A stretch of 64,000 nt of DNA from positions 186,001 to 250,000 of the forward strand of contig SNVD02007568.1 of NCBI GenBank assembly GCA_013180625.2, in the 5' to 3' direction. Every line of letters starts with the position of its first letter. The first letter of the stretch is position 1. A program made the position numbers and the translations under genes. Positions 23,052 to 34,906 of the stretch are shown here, in pieces. Under the pieces are notes generated by a model, which saw only the letters and a list, made by a program, of their open reading frames with translations, did no database searches and was not told the origin of the DNA. This stretch comes from Boswellia sacra. Its lineage: Eukaryota; Streptophyta; Magnoliopsida; Sapindales; Burseraceae.

Positions 23052-24750
23052 TCAGATGTAATAGGTAAGGAATGAAATTGAGGAGAGAAGAAGACACAGA
23101 ATTAAAAGGAAGAAACCAATGAGAAGTAAGGGAATTAGAAATTGATGTATATGTAAGCTGCTGATGAGACACCAAAGAAGAATTATCTTTAGATGGAAAT
23201 TGGTCTTCATGAAAGACACACTCTTAGAAATATATATCCTACCTGATGAACGAAGACAAAGATAACCTTTATGATTAGTGCTATACCCAAGGAAAACACA
23301 AACTGAAGTATGGAAGGAGAACTTGTGTTTTTTGGTATGGTTTGAGATTAGAATAGCAGGCACATCTAAAAACCTTTGACATCTTGTAATCTGGTATCTT
23401 ATGGAAAAGCTATTGGTAAGGAGAATTGTAATTGAAAGCTGAGGTGGGAAGCCTATTTAGAAGGTAAACAGCAGTATGAAAGGAGTGCCACCAGTAGTGA
23501 AGTGGCATAATAGCCTGAGCCAACAAAGACAACCTAGTTTCTACTATAAACCTATACTTCCTCTCTACTGCCTCATTTTTTTTATGAATATATGGACAAG
23601 GTTGTCTAAAAATAATCCCAAGATTGGTAAGAAACTGTTGTGGAGGCCTAAACTCACCGCCCCAGTCAATTTGTAAGCACTTCAATTTTGTTCAAAACTG
23701 TCTTTCAACTAAGGCAACGAACTGAGGAAAGTACATAGCCACTTCAGATTTGGAATGCAATGGATAAATCCAACAATATTTGCTATAGCCATCAACAAGT
23801 AGCAAATAATATGAATAACCATAAATAGATTTGACGGAGAGGGACCCCAAACATCAGCAAAAACAACTTCAAGTGGAGCATTGAAAACAGTATTGGAAGA
23901 AGGGTAAGATGTGTGACATTGCTTCCCATATTTACAGGCTTCACATTGTAGCTTAGTGACATTATTTGAGAATAGGCTAAATTGTTTGCCAATACGAGAA
24001 AGAGTACTCTCATTAGGGTGTCCTAAACGCCTATGCCAAGTTGACAATATAGACTGAACAATAGAGTTTGCTTTTACGCAGGAAAGCATGGAAGTATGAC
24101 AATGAAATGATGCCAGAGTAGAAGTAGTGAGTGACTATTGTGAAGGGATTGCAGAAGTTGAAATAGAACTTGCAATTGGTATGGAGATCTTGTAAAGACC
24201 TTCTTAAAGACTACCTTGAAGTAGTATTGCTCCTGAATTCTTGTCCTTAACAAGATAGAAGGATGGATGAAATTCCACATAGAGAAATTCCACATAGATA
24301 GCATTATCAATTGATAGCTTAGAAATACTTAATAGATTCTTTGTTGTTTGAGGAACAAAAAGAATCTTTTTTAGCAGCAAAAAACTTGAAGAATTTGAGC
24401 AAGGTAACAAAGAAGGACCAATATTCAAGATAGGTAAGAAATTACCATTTCGAATTTGTACACTTTCAGCACCAACATAATCTTCTTTGACATCCAAGTT
24501 ACTATGATCGTTGGTAATGTGATCGGTAGCACCGGTATCTAATACCAATTTGCATCAGCAACTGTAGTGGGTGATGTTATATATGCTAGAGAGTTGTTGG
24601 TATTTCCTTGTTGAGATTGGTTAAAATGTTGCTATCCTCGCTGTCCTTGAGTAGGTTGAGTTCCTGGAAACTTACATCAAATCTATGAAAACATTTGAGT
24701 GCCATGTGACCAGTTTTACCACACAACTGACATACTAGCCTGTTGTTAGT
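23052..24750 (-). pseudogene. Copia nucleocapsid knuckle, protease and integrase (minus-strand element)
   Basis: On the minus strand: the zinc knuckle CQLCGKTGHMALKC is at about 24670-24725. The retropepsin is at 24204-24548 (LDTGATDHITND with catalytic Asp kept). The GAG-pre-integrase motif is at 23709-24089 (WHRRLGHPNESTLSRIG, CEACKYGKQ), leading into the integrase (VVFADVWGPSP). The integrase continues at 23410-23685 (QIDWGGEF, EAVERKYRFIVETRLSLLA) and its C-terminal part at 23052-23363 (VCVFLGYSTNHKGY). Several frame changes lie between segments. Confidence 0.9.
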
Positions 24751-25732
24751 AGAATTATTTCTACTACCATTAAAATTAAACCTGCCTCCTTGACTTTTGC
24801 CTCTGCCTTTACCTCTAAAATTTTGATTGGATTGAGACCTGTCAAACTGAGAATTCTGCTTTGTGTTATGAAACTTATTTGTCCTCCTTGCAAGGTTTGC
24901 ACTATGATCAATGTTAATAGTCTGTATGGCTTGATGCTGAGCTAATCAAAGTTCATAGCTCTGTAGTTGAAGCTGAGCTTCTTCAAGAGATACATAACCA
25001 ACTCTGAAACTTATATTCACAACTATTGCATCATATTCAGGCCCCAAACCATTGATATATGTAGAAGCAGGTCAGATTCTGTAATTTCGGTTCCAATTGC
25101 AAAAAAAAGTGTCTGATATTTCTTTCATTTTCAGAAAATAGTCACTAATTGATAAGGCACCTTTCCTAGTAGTTTGTAATTGATTTTTAAGATGCGTGGA
25201 CCTAGCTTTTGATTCTGTCTAAAATAACCTTTCCAATGTTTGCCACACACTTAAAGATGAATCCAAACATTCCTTCAGTTATAGAAGCCAGCTTAAAATG
25301 AATTTGTCAGTTCGTTTCCAAACAACATATTCTGGATTTGACTAATTAACCATTTCAGTTTCATTATTTGCATTAACAATTGACACAGACAAGTAAGAAG
25401 GAGGCCAGACAGATCTTGTCTTCAGTGATGAAGCCATCAAGATCAAAGGCTCCTAGTGCTGGAATTATTTGTGATCTCCAGAATCCACAATTGCTGCTCT
25501 TGAGCTTGATTGCAAGTGGAGGCAAGCTCAGAGGTATTGGAATAGTAAATCTAGAAGAAAAAGATGATGAAGATCCTATAGTAATTGAAGAACTAGCTCC
25601 TCCATTACTGTTAAGCGGCTGTGTATTTTGATCAAATGGTCTGGTAGTGTTTAATGAAAAGTTTCTTGGAAAATTTGTGTTTCTAGGAAAGTTTGTATTG
25701 TTTCCGATGAAATCATTGTGATTGTTAGCCAT
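24751..25732 (-). pseudogene. Copia gag (minus-strand element)
   Basis: The start codon at 25732 (MANNHNDF) lies immediately downstream of the primer binding site, the usual arrangement for this type. An Asn/Ser-rich N-terminus is followed by IKLKSSNCGFWRSQIIPAL, matching the UBN2-type retrotransposon gag. The frame stops at 25373 and continues in broken frames to an Arg/Gly-rich segment before the zinc knuckle at about 24720. Confidence 0.85.
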
Positions 25733-25733
25733 A

Positions 25734-25746
25734 GGCTCTGATACCA
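25734..25746 (-). other. Primer binding site (tRNA-Met) of the minus-strand Copia element
   Basis: On the minus strand it reads TGGTATCAGAGCC, an intact tRNA-Met primer site just inside the 5' LTR. Confidence 0.88.
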
Positions 25747-25747
25747 A

Positions 25748-26054
25748 GTAAAAAAGAGAATTCCAAAAAGTTGGTTACAGAGAGAAATGATAAGAGGAAA
25801 CTTCTACTTTTTGTGTCACTACTTTTTATAAGAGTAAAATGTGATATTTGTATACAAAGTTAGCTAGACATTTGCTTAGCTGGAAGCTTACATCACACTC
25901 AATATAACTAATTATCTAATTGCCTACACCTACATTTACTTATTTAATATTCAACCAGCTTTTGCTTAATCAACCCGGAACCAGCTCTGTTTTAACTTCC
26001 ATGATGCAACTCCAGAACCTGTACCAGCTTGCGTCTATTTGAACTGATCCAACA
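25748..26054 (-). repeat. 5' LTR of the minus-strand Copia element
   Basis: About 307 bp, direct repeat of 20941-21249. It is followed on the plus strand by AATTG (26055-26059). Confidence 0.88.
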
Positions 26055-26940
26055 AATTGTGATATACATATTTAAGATTTACAAATCATAACACAATCGA
26101 TAATATATAATATAATTAATAATTAATTACTAAGGCCTTAAGGATATATCAAATTAAACTTTTAACATTTATTATAAGACCATATTTTATCAATTGTTAA
26201 ATTAAGTTGCATAATAGTAACTAAGTTGATTAATGGTTGTCAAGAGATTAAAAATGTAAGCTGATTAATAAGAGAAAATTTAAAAGATAAAAAATTTAAT
26301 GATAGACAATACTTAGGAAGTGATAATGTAATGGTACATTAACATTATTAGAATATGTAGTGGCAACACTTGTCAAAAGAATGCCCAAGAGACAGCCAAC
26401 TTATGTATGATAACATTAATGTATTGATATAAATTGAGTGTCTTTATTTATGTTTGTCTCTCTACTTAACCGGTAGATAACATTGTACTTGAAAGTTTTT
26501 GTAAGTTCGAACCAAGAGATGAGAAAAATGAGAAAATCGAACCTTATGTGTTGAAGTCAATAAATAGCAATTTAATGACTTTCACATATATTATTAAATA
26601 TAATTCAACTAATATAATTCAACTAATATAATTGACCAAGCATCCACGAGTTTCTTTTCATTGTTCACATTTTTTATGGTAATTATATGTGTGTGTCTAT
26701 ATATATATATATACACACACACATACACACATACACACACAATAATGTTATACTTATAATATTCATATAACTTATATTTTACAACATGGCATGATAGTCT
26801 AAGTAACAAAATCCTATTGGAGATGTAATTTTCCTAATTTATTTTTGTTTTTTCTCCTCCAGTAAATTTTGGTTATATAGGTTATTACGTCATATTGTAA
26901 AATATATGTTATATTAATGTTGTAAGTCTAGCATTACTTT

Positions 26941-27021
<81 letters not shown>

Positions 27022-27022
27022 A
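26941..27022. repeat. (TA)n(TG)n microsatellite
   Basis: An alternating TA run passes into an almost pure TG run of over 60 bp, broken once by a TATA step. Useful as a length marker. Confidence 0.97.
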
Positions 27023-27952
27023 ACAATTCAGTTGACATCTACTTTATTCGCTCCAAACCCTCTGTTATCCAAACTTAACATGGCTGTGAATCGACGTTGA
27101 CCCCTATATTGGTCAAAAGATATAACATTATCATACCGGCAAAACATTTAATTATTAAAAAAAAAGGTTGAACTGCATCCTCTGTTCAGTTGAGGCATTT
27201 TTTATTGGATCTCCAGCAGAAGCCAATCATAAGCTTGCGTCAGTTTCCAGACCTTTTTTATGCTTAGGATCTGGATGAACGCTTTTGTTTGGTCCGTGAT
27301 TTTCCTGGCTGTTATTACATTCGGTCAATGCAGGGGGGAAATGTTCATCTTCAGGCTAAGCATCTGGATCTGGACTTTTGTTTTGATTGTGATTTTGCCG
27401 GTTGTTATTACTGTCGGCCAATGCAGAATTAACTTCTTTCACAACCCATTTCATTTTATCTCTCAGTTTATCTCCTTGGGCCAAAACTTTCCTGTGTTCT
27501 GTAAAGAACCGAGGAAAATTAAAATAAAACACCAATAAAATGATATTAATTATATTATAAACCAATAACTGGTTGTATTAGTATTTTTCAAGCAAGCATG
27601 ACTAATTATTATACGTGTAATATCAATATTATTTATACATGATGAGTTGTTGAAATAGCATATCAGATATTTTATTTAAAGGATGCTTCTAATTTAAATA
27701 ATAACAACAAAAGAAATAAGATCACACCAAATGTGTGCAAAGATTTCAAAGTTTGATATTTATATATAAACATACACATGAATACAAAAATTTTAGTAAT
27801 TTTTCTCGCTTAATCACATGGTTGCAATGGATGAACATGAGAGGACATCATTAAATTGTGATTTTGTTTTTACTTAAATCCCAAAAATTGGATTAAATAA
27901 AATCAATTATTACAAATTTGTGTCAAAAGATCTTAACATTATTATTACTATT

Positions 27953-27990
27953 ATGATGATGATGATGATGATGATGCTCGATGGTTTCCT

Positions 27991-28026
<36 letters not shown>
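27953..28026. repeat. (ATG)n and (AT)n microsatellites
   Basis: An ATG/GAT run (27953-27975) and an uninterrupted AT run (27994-28026) are separated by 18 bp of unique sequence. Confidence 0.95.
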
Positions 28027-28028
<2 letters not shown>

Positions 28029-28369
28029 TTTCAAATTTATGTTCACATTTATAGTAATTCCATATAGAATTTGCAAAATATAGAAGTTGGATCAGTGAAC
28101 ATGTTTTACGTACGTTTCCAACTTGAACTTTATGCAAAGAAATGTATAATAATCATAACTACCCGGTGGCGTCATACATAATCAGCCAATAAACACTTTG
28201 CAAATTTATTTATTTATTGAAGTGTATAGACTATTATCCCACCGCAACAATCAGGAGATTGAAAATGCCTGATTGAAATAAAAATATGGTGATAAAACCA
28301 TAAATTTCATTGAGTTAATTAACATAGAAGAAAATTCCGTTATTGAAATTTTATTAATTGAGCAATGCT

Positions 28370-28735
28370 GGAGCGAAGATTACGATCCTGATGATCACCT
28401 CCAGCACTGGTATAATTAGCCTCACACTCTGTGACGAAGTCGACTCTGACTCCGTGATCCAAACGAGATCTTATGAGCAGAGATCAAAGAAACTGAGGAA
28501 GGTGGCGTAAAATCCAGAGAAGCCGAAGCACGAGGAATGGTGATGCTGTTGAATATGGTGGCCTTCAGAGCATATATGATCAGCCCAAAGCTCTGTACGT
28601 AAATAGAGAAAATGAAGTTCTTAATTAGAGCTATATATTGTGATCAGGATATGTAAGTATTCCAAGAAGAGAACAATTAACCCTAGCTAGCTGCCATGAT
28701 TCAGAATATCATACCTGCAGTGTTTCTCAGACAGC
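28370..28735 (-). ncRNA. Possible small spliced transcript, function unknown
   Basis: On the minus strand there is a good TATA box (CTATAAATATAG, 28763-28774). About 30 bp downstream a short exon would end at CTGCAG with donor GTATGA (28714). An acceptor TTACGTACAG ends at 28593, giving a 122-bp intron. The second exon (from 28592) has no long ATG-started frame. One frame is open for about 55 codons without a start. Near its end is an inverted repeat TGCTGGAG...CTCCAGCA (about 28364-28405). Composition is visibly more GC-rich than its surroundings. It could be a non-coding RNA, a small-RNA precursor or a decayed gene. I do not recognise a known miRNA. Confidence 0.3.
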
Positions 28736-28762
28736 AGAATTAAAGGAACAACAACTGTAGGA

Positions 28763-28774
28763 CTATATTTATAG
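28763..28774 (-). promoter_or_regulatory. TATA box candidate for the small transcript
   Basis: CTATAAATATAG on the minus strand, well placed before a possible exon-donor pair. There is no independent evidence of transcription. Confidence 0.4.
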
Positions 28775-29716
28775 TGTAAAGGAACTGCTGTTCTTGAGTT
28801 CATTTTGTGTTATTGCGCCATCATTCATGACTGCACCCTGATTGGGAATGACAGCATCACTCTCGTAATATTAAATATAAATTTGTATTTAAAAAAAAAA
28901 AGACTAAAGATACAATAATTAATAGATTGCTAATGAAATTATAAGACAGGTAAGATATTGCATACAAATCTGTAATATTAAATATATGGGACTACTAATT
29001 ACATCAGTAGACGTTCTTAACATCCATCACCCATACTAGACCATTGTATCAGGAAAATCTTATATGATACTTCCAAAAACCAAAAGATTAAAAAAAAAAA
29101 GAGTGTTATATAGAAAATTATACTTTATTATAATTGATATGGAATATAATAGACATTTCATATCATAAATGCTAGATTATCTATTGAAAGGTGCCATTTT
29201 CCTATCCTAGAATACGATTAACTTTCGCACGAAATATTGTTGACATTATCAGTTTAAAGAAAAAATAAAAATATGACAACATTTCCAATTAACGCTTCAT
29301 GATTCTATTTAGGGTAATATTGCTATACTATTATGATAAATTTTATTTTAGTAAGAATGCTATTATAGTAATTTGAAACAATATTTTCCTAATAAGCAGT
29401 AATGCCATCAAACTTGTTCATGCATTTTAAGATTTTTGACATTTATTTTAAGGTCATATATTGATTAATACCAAAGAAGAATGTCTTTTTTCTTTCACTT
29501 TTTGAGGTGCATGCCAACCCAACCTTTGTCTTTTAAAGTCTATCATACATCAAAGGTAATGCGTCCTAGCTGATCATGGAGCGTCACATCAACATGCATA
29601 CTTAGCACGCGTTTCGTGGTTGGCTAAGAGGCATTGCACTCAAGGTAGGATAGTCTCTCTCGTATTCATCGCTTCTATTTGATATTTTTTTTTTCTGCAT
29701 TTATTACTACTTTACC
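28775..29716. other. Intergenic, nothing recognised
   Basis: AT-rich DNA with short A-tracts. I see no open frame, RNA gene or repeat with a clear structure. Confidence 0.5.
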
Positions 29717-30091
29717 TAAAGGGAAATTTAATGACCCTGAGGTTTATTCTAAATCAAAGAGAACCCCCATTTTTCGAAAATAAGCAGAAATGACCCTAGT
29801 GTTACTGTTCTTCTATTGCGTTATTGTGTTCAAGTGCAATTACCACTTTACCCTTCTGACATACAACTGAGCAAACAAATGGTATATGGTTATGTGTCAA
29901 CTAGATAACTCGAGAGAAAGCGAAGAAAACTTGACTTTGTTATAATTAAGTATTATTATATATGTGTCGCACATAGTTTTGTAAATGACTAGTTTGCTTT
30001 TTAAACTTTTTTTTTTAATTTTTGTCCTATGCATTAGAAATTTAGAATAAGATTCTATTCAAAAGGTTAGAGTAATAGATATTAAGTTTGT

Positions 30092-30406
30092 CATTTTTTT
30101 AAATGATTAAATTTATAGATGTAAGCTTAACATCAATACTTTAAGCCCTTAATACGCCTCCTTACGTGCAAGGATCTTATGCACTTGCAACGTGGATCAA
30201 ATCGAGCCTCACATACCTTAGTAGATCTTACAAGTGGGCTAATCAATAACACTTTTTTAATTAATTTTTTAAATAACATGGAGGGGATTCGGACATACGA
30301 TCGTTAGGTCATTATGGCTCTAATACTATACTAAGTTTGCCATTTTTCTAAAAGCTTAAGCTTATAGATTTGAGCTTTGCATCAATACCTTGAGCCCTTA
30401 ATAATA
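30092..30406 (+). repeat. Diverged direct repeat pair (~75 bp)
   Basis: The phrase AAGTTTG(T/C)CATTTTT...TTATAGATgT followed by GCATCAATACCTTGAGCCCTTAATA occurs at about 30092-30160 and 30338-30406. It lies inside the putative inverted-repeat element. Confidence 0.6.
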
Positions 30407-31174
30407 AAGACGGTTAAAAAAGCACGTACAAGTGAAGAAAATGCTCAATAAGCCATGCTCTCAAAATGTTGACCGAACGTTCAAGCAACCTTCTTTGTTG
30501 TCTCCAAGGATGTGTTCGTTTTTTAATCCAATCCTGTTTTCTATGCTGTACATTTTTCAATATATTTTAATTCAATATTAACCACATATTCTTTTCAAAA
30601 TTCAAAATAATTCAAAATCAACCGCATATTCTTAAATCCAATTGAAAACAAAAACACAAAATTATAAAACGAACACAATCCAAGCTTCTTGGTCCATCAT
30701 ACCCATTTGGTGAAGTGCTCTTTGCTGCCTTAGGCTTTGCTCAAGCAACTTAAGCCTTGGAGTCTGTCCTTTGGTTATGCCTGAGGTCCCTGCAGCGTCT
30801 TTTCCACCAAATAAGCTCGCAGCTTTGCCTTAATTGTGCTGATATTTGCATCCTTTAAACACTGAAAATGCCCAAACATCGCCTTCTGTGCTAGGGCAGT
30901 GTAAGGAGCTGCTACGCCAGATCCCATCACTAGATCGAGTAAGTTCACTACCATTTGAATCTGCTCACAGTAATGGTTGTATCATTGATCAACCTGCAAA
31001 CCATAAATCACATGCACTGACAAAGTAAAATTGTTATGGGATAATTTTTTTTGGAAAACCAAAAATTCATTCAAGTTATGAAGCTCGATCATGTTGAGAT
31101 TGCCCGAAGCTAACGTAAATATGGCAAGAAAAATTGTCAATGAATAGAAGAAGAAGCGTAAGTGGAGATCATTA

Positions 31175-32444
31175 CAGTGCCGGGTCAACCATAAGGCAAG
31201 TGAGGCAGTCGCCTCAGGCCCGAAATATCTGTAAGGCCCCATATATTAATTTAGTTACATAGACTTCTTATCTTCAAATTCAATAAGGTCCCAAAAGTCA
31301 ATTTAGTTTTATTAAAGCCCTGTATTTTCAAAATTTAACAAGATAAGTCAATGTTGTTTAGGCCCCAAATTTTTGTAATCTCAAGAATAATTAAAAAATT
31401 ATTTGTTTTTCATCAAAGATTTTCACAATTAAGTTTCTTTTTAAATACCATGGCTTGCTAAAATAAAAGTTTAACGAAAGAGAAGTGATACACTTCTAAA
31501 AAATTACCTCAAAATCATACATCCAATTGATATGACATATTTTACCACTAACATATCATTCATTATATTATCAATCCATCCACTTGACAATCATAATTGA
31601 TTACACATCATTTGGAATACAAAAGTTGATATATAATTTGGGATGAGTATCATTATTTTTAATTAAAATAAGAAGTGAACCTTAAATAGCTTTCTTTCCC
31701 ATAATAAATAGAATTGAGTAATAATATTCTTACAAACAATTTGTACAAACTTACTCCAACGATATAATTGTTATGATTTGATTAATTGAGTGAATACCAA
31801 ATTTTAATTATATTAATTAACGTGAATAATATAGCAATCATTCAATAATGTCACATAGATTTGTATATGTGAATTTGTATGGATAATTTGTGAGAGTAGA
31901 ATCACTAAATAAAATTAAGTAGACTTCATCTTTTAGTTCCAAAGTTCTAAAATATGTTTTCAAAATTTTAAAGATATATAAATTGTAATTAGTATGTACT
32001 ATTAAAGAATTCAATTTCATTATATAAATTAAAACATTCAACATTATATGTGTGTGTGTGTGTGTGTGTATAACGCCGTTCTTTTTATACTTTTATTGAT
32101 ATCATTTTATTTATTGTTTATTCATTACATGTCAACGTGTAGGTAATTAATTTTTAATTTTAGATATATCTATTAGAAAATATGAATCCATATATGTAAA
32201 AATTAAGAAAAATTAGAAAAATTCTTCAATCCTAAATTTTTTTTTATAAATTTTAAAAAATATTATAAATATATAAATGAATTTTAATAATTGACCAAAT
32301 AACCCTAACAAAACCAATGAATGATCAAATTATTAAATACCAAATCTGAAATCATAATAAAATTCTAGTTTTATTTTTATATTAAATATGAAAAGCCCAT
32401 TTTATAATTTTCCTTAGACCCCGAAAATCGTTGAACCCGCACTG
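31175..32444. mobile_element. Non-autonomous hAT-like DNA transposon, 1.27 kb
   Basis: The left end is CAGTGCCGGGTCAAC and the right end is GTTGAACCCGCACTG, so the 15-bp terminal inverted repeats match at most positions. Next to them lie the typical GAGGCAGTCGCCTCAGGCCC and TTAGACCCCGAAAATC segments of this plant hAT group. Flanks AGATCATTA and AGATCCTAA suggest an imperfect 8-bp target duplication. No transposase frame exists; the interior is AT-rich, with a TG microsatellite at 32049-32069. Confidence 0.72.
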
Positions 32445-32830
32445 AGATCCTAATGAGAAGAGAAAGATATCTCTTTCAGAATTCTGCTGCCAACCCTAAA
32501 ATAATTTGATGGATGAAGAGGACACAAAGAGATAGACTAGAGAGAGAAGAGAAAATCGAAAAGGGAGGGGGAGAGAGAGAGTCAACGTTTACTAAAATAT
32601 TACTGACACACTCCTTCCACATGTCAGCGCCCCGACCCTGTCTTTCCATCGCACTGTATCTTTTTAAATTTTAAATATCTATTTACCAAACTGCCCTTGA
32701 ACACACTCACTGTGACAAACGGACACTAATGTTAAGGTCATTTCCATTCTATCTATTTTGAAAAAATGCAGGTCACCTTTGATTTTAGAACAAATCTGAA
32801 GGTTAGGGTTATTGGTAAAACTTTTTCTTT

Positions 32831-34906
32831 AATTAATAATGAGTTATAGCTGGATGCAAATTCTTTCATACGAGATATTTGTATTATTATTATTATTATT
32901 ATTATTTTTTAATATTGCAAGTTAAACGTTATTCAATCGCCAGTAATTAAGAAGGAAAAATTTGTACGTTCGATAAATCACACATCATGTAAGCTTTAGA
33001 TATATATTCAGAAATTTTTTGTCTTCTAAACTACTCCAATATTCAAAAGAGATATTATACATATATTGAACATAATCTTGAGAAGATAGACACTGACTAA
33101 CATGCATCATTTGATTTCTATTTTCAAATAAAAATAAATAATTAATTTTATATATAACTAGCCTGTAGCTCAAGGTAATCGGCAGGGCATTTCCTATACG
33201 GTTACACAAATTTGAGAAAAACTACGTACGGTTGATTAATCTAATGATGACAAGAATATCATTAATTGTAATTAAGCATGCAATAAGCAGTTAATTAACT
33301 CAAATTTGGTAAGACCTATATATGGTTTTGTTAATCTAGTGATGATAAAAATTGCTTAGAATATATCATGAAATGCAATTAAGCATGTAAAGTCAGGTAA
33401 TTAACTCGGTCCATCAATAGATTAAATGGACATATTACATTACACGTTTACCTATAAAAAATGCATATTTCATAAATTTTTATTGAATAAACATATAGAT
33501 AACGAGGTATGCATGTCTCACTCACGGGAAACTTCCTTTCACTTAGAAATATCATGATTAACCATATGATGTATGAACAGTAAACTTATTTACCACCATA
33601 TTTTGTTGGTGATCAATTTGGGAGTAACTAAATAAACTAGGGACAGATGTATGTATTTGTTAAAAGTCCTGTCAAGATCATGCTTCATTGTCACAAATTA
33701 CGTGATCAGGTTGAAATATTAATATTTGATTCCATTATAGATCTTCTTGTCGGTGGCTAAAGTAAAGTAAAGTAATTGCAGACCACTAGGAATTAATGCA
33801 TCCCAATCCTTGACGCGACTCCAATAATGTTGCTATAATATGATCAAAAGCTCTTTTACTCGGTTAATTCTATTTAAAATATATATGGATTCTTTAATAT
33901 GTATTGCATTATAAGAAAGGATAAAGTAGTTGTATATACGTAGTCGCTGCTAAAGGGGGCATGTTTGATGGACAGGAGAGATCACCAATTTATGTTTCTA
34001 TTTGCATTATACAATAAACTGTTAATGATACAATAGATATTAATTTGTTGAATTGATAACATATAAACAGTTATATATGTCTAACGTGCAACAACAATTT
34101 TGATTTGAAACTTTAGAGTACAAATGATAAAATATATATAGCTTGAAAGATCGATAATGTAAAGCAAATGCATGTGATCCAATATATCGTTTCGTTTTCT
34201 TTCTCAATATATGGTCTTATGGATGCATATGCAGCAAGATGGAGAAAAAACCGCGATTAAAAATTCATCACTTTCAATGCACTTTCGTCGATTATTATCA
34301 TTGATTTAGGTGATCAAACTACAGTACCAATATTGTAAAACGTTGTAATAACAATGATGGATTTCATTTAGTCTTGTATAACAATTTGAATTGTAGAATA
34401 GGATAATATATTCTATTAGTATAACCAAATCCATTAATTTAAGGATAAAGTAATACATTCCCTCAACTTTCACACAACTAGCAAAAATCATTAAAAAGTT
34501 GATTTCTAGGCAAAATGAGGAAGAACCGAATTAAGAAGGGCATGCATGCAAGCTGCTGCCACAAATGCATGCCAAGATTAGTCCAGAATAGATATAAAAA
34601 ATAAATAATTTGCAGAAACAATGCGAGTAATTGCTTAATTGAACTACAAATATTGATTCTTAGGTATACAAATCTGCATGCATAACAAGTATGCATAGAT
34701 CATGTATATAATTTTTCTTAAACATTGTGTTCTTCCTGTCACATTCCCATGAGAAACTAACTAATTAAGTAAACCCTTCTGGTTAGTTTTATATATACTT
34801 AATTCCTGAATGTAATTTTTCTTGTCATCATCGAGTACTCTTCATATCCAGATCAGACATACATGCAGCAATTTCTAGCTAGCTAGCTATCAGGAAGAAC
34901 TTCTTT
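32831..34906. other. Intergenic between the transposon cluster and the MYB gene
   Basis: No open frame of note. It contains an (ATT)n microsatellite at about 32881-32908. It also has an imperfect tandem duplication (about 33229-33305 and 33338-33412) sharing GTTGATTAATCTA-TGATGA, AATTAAGCATG and AGTTAATTAACTC phrases. The segment nearest the MYB stop codon would include its 3' untranslated region. Confidence 0.5.

Larger units (their letters stand above)
20941..26054 (-). mobile_element. Copia LTR retrotransposon, minus strand, 5.1 kb
   Basis: Near-identical direct repeats at 20941-21249 and 25748-26054 bound gag-pol on the minus strand in Copia order. A target duplication AATTG (plus-strand reading) flanks it at 20936-20940 and 26055-26059. 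A 13-bp primer site lies next to the right LTR and a purine tract (TTGAGGGGAGG) next to the left one. By eye the LTRs differ at about 20 of about 305 positions, so it is not very recent but looks younger than the SIRE-like element. Frameshifts in pol indicate that it is inactive. Confidence 0.93.
26060..28360. other. Intergenic, AT-rich with microsatellites
   Basis: No gene is recognised. It contains (TA)n(CA)n at about 26698-26740, (TA)n(TG)n at 26941-27022, (ATG)n at 27953-27975 and (AT)n at 27994-28026. At 27270-27430 an imperfect ~95-bp duplication gives similar peptides on either strand. I cannot assign it to a gene. Confidence 0.6.
29717..32830. mobile_element. Possible non-autonomous MULE-like element with diverged inverted ends
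   Basis: Positions 29717-29870 and the reverse complement of 32645-32820 are similar. Both read (T)TTACC..., AACCT/GAGG-TTTATTCTAAATCAAAG, a run of T with GAAAATA, AAATGACC(C/T)TAGTGT, and end with a 'CAAG..CA.TTTACC' type phrase. Composition resembles plant MULE terminal repeats. No transposase lies between them, and a hAT-like element is nested inside. Borders and target duplication could not be fixed. Confidence 0.4.

Noticed and set aside
30846..31028. 60-codon plus-strand frame in the putative inverted-repeat element
   Set aside because: No homology, no promoter or splice context; chance frame.
33170..33205. tRNA-like GTAGCTCAAGG phrase
   Set aside because: No acceptor stem, anticodon arm or T-loop could be formed around it.
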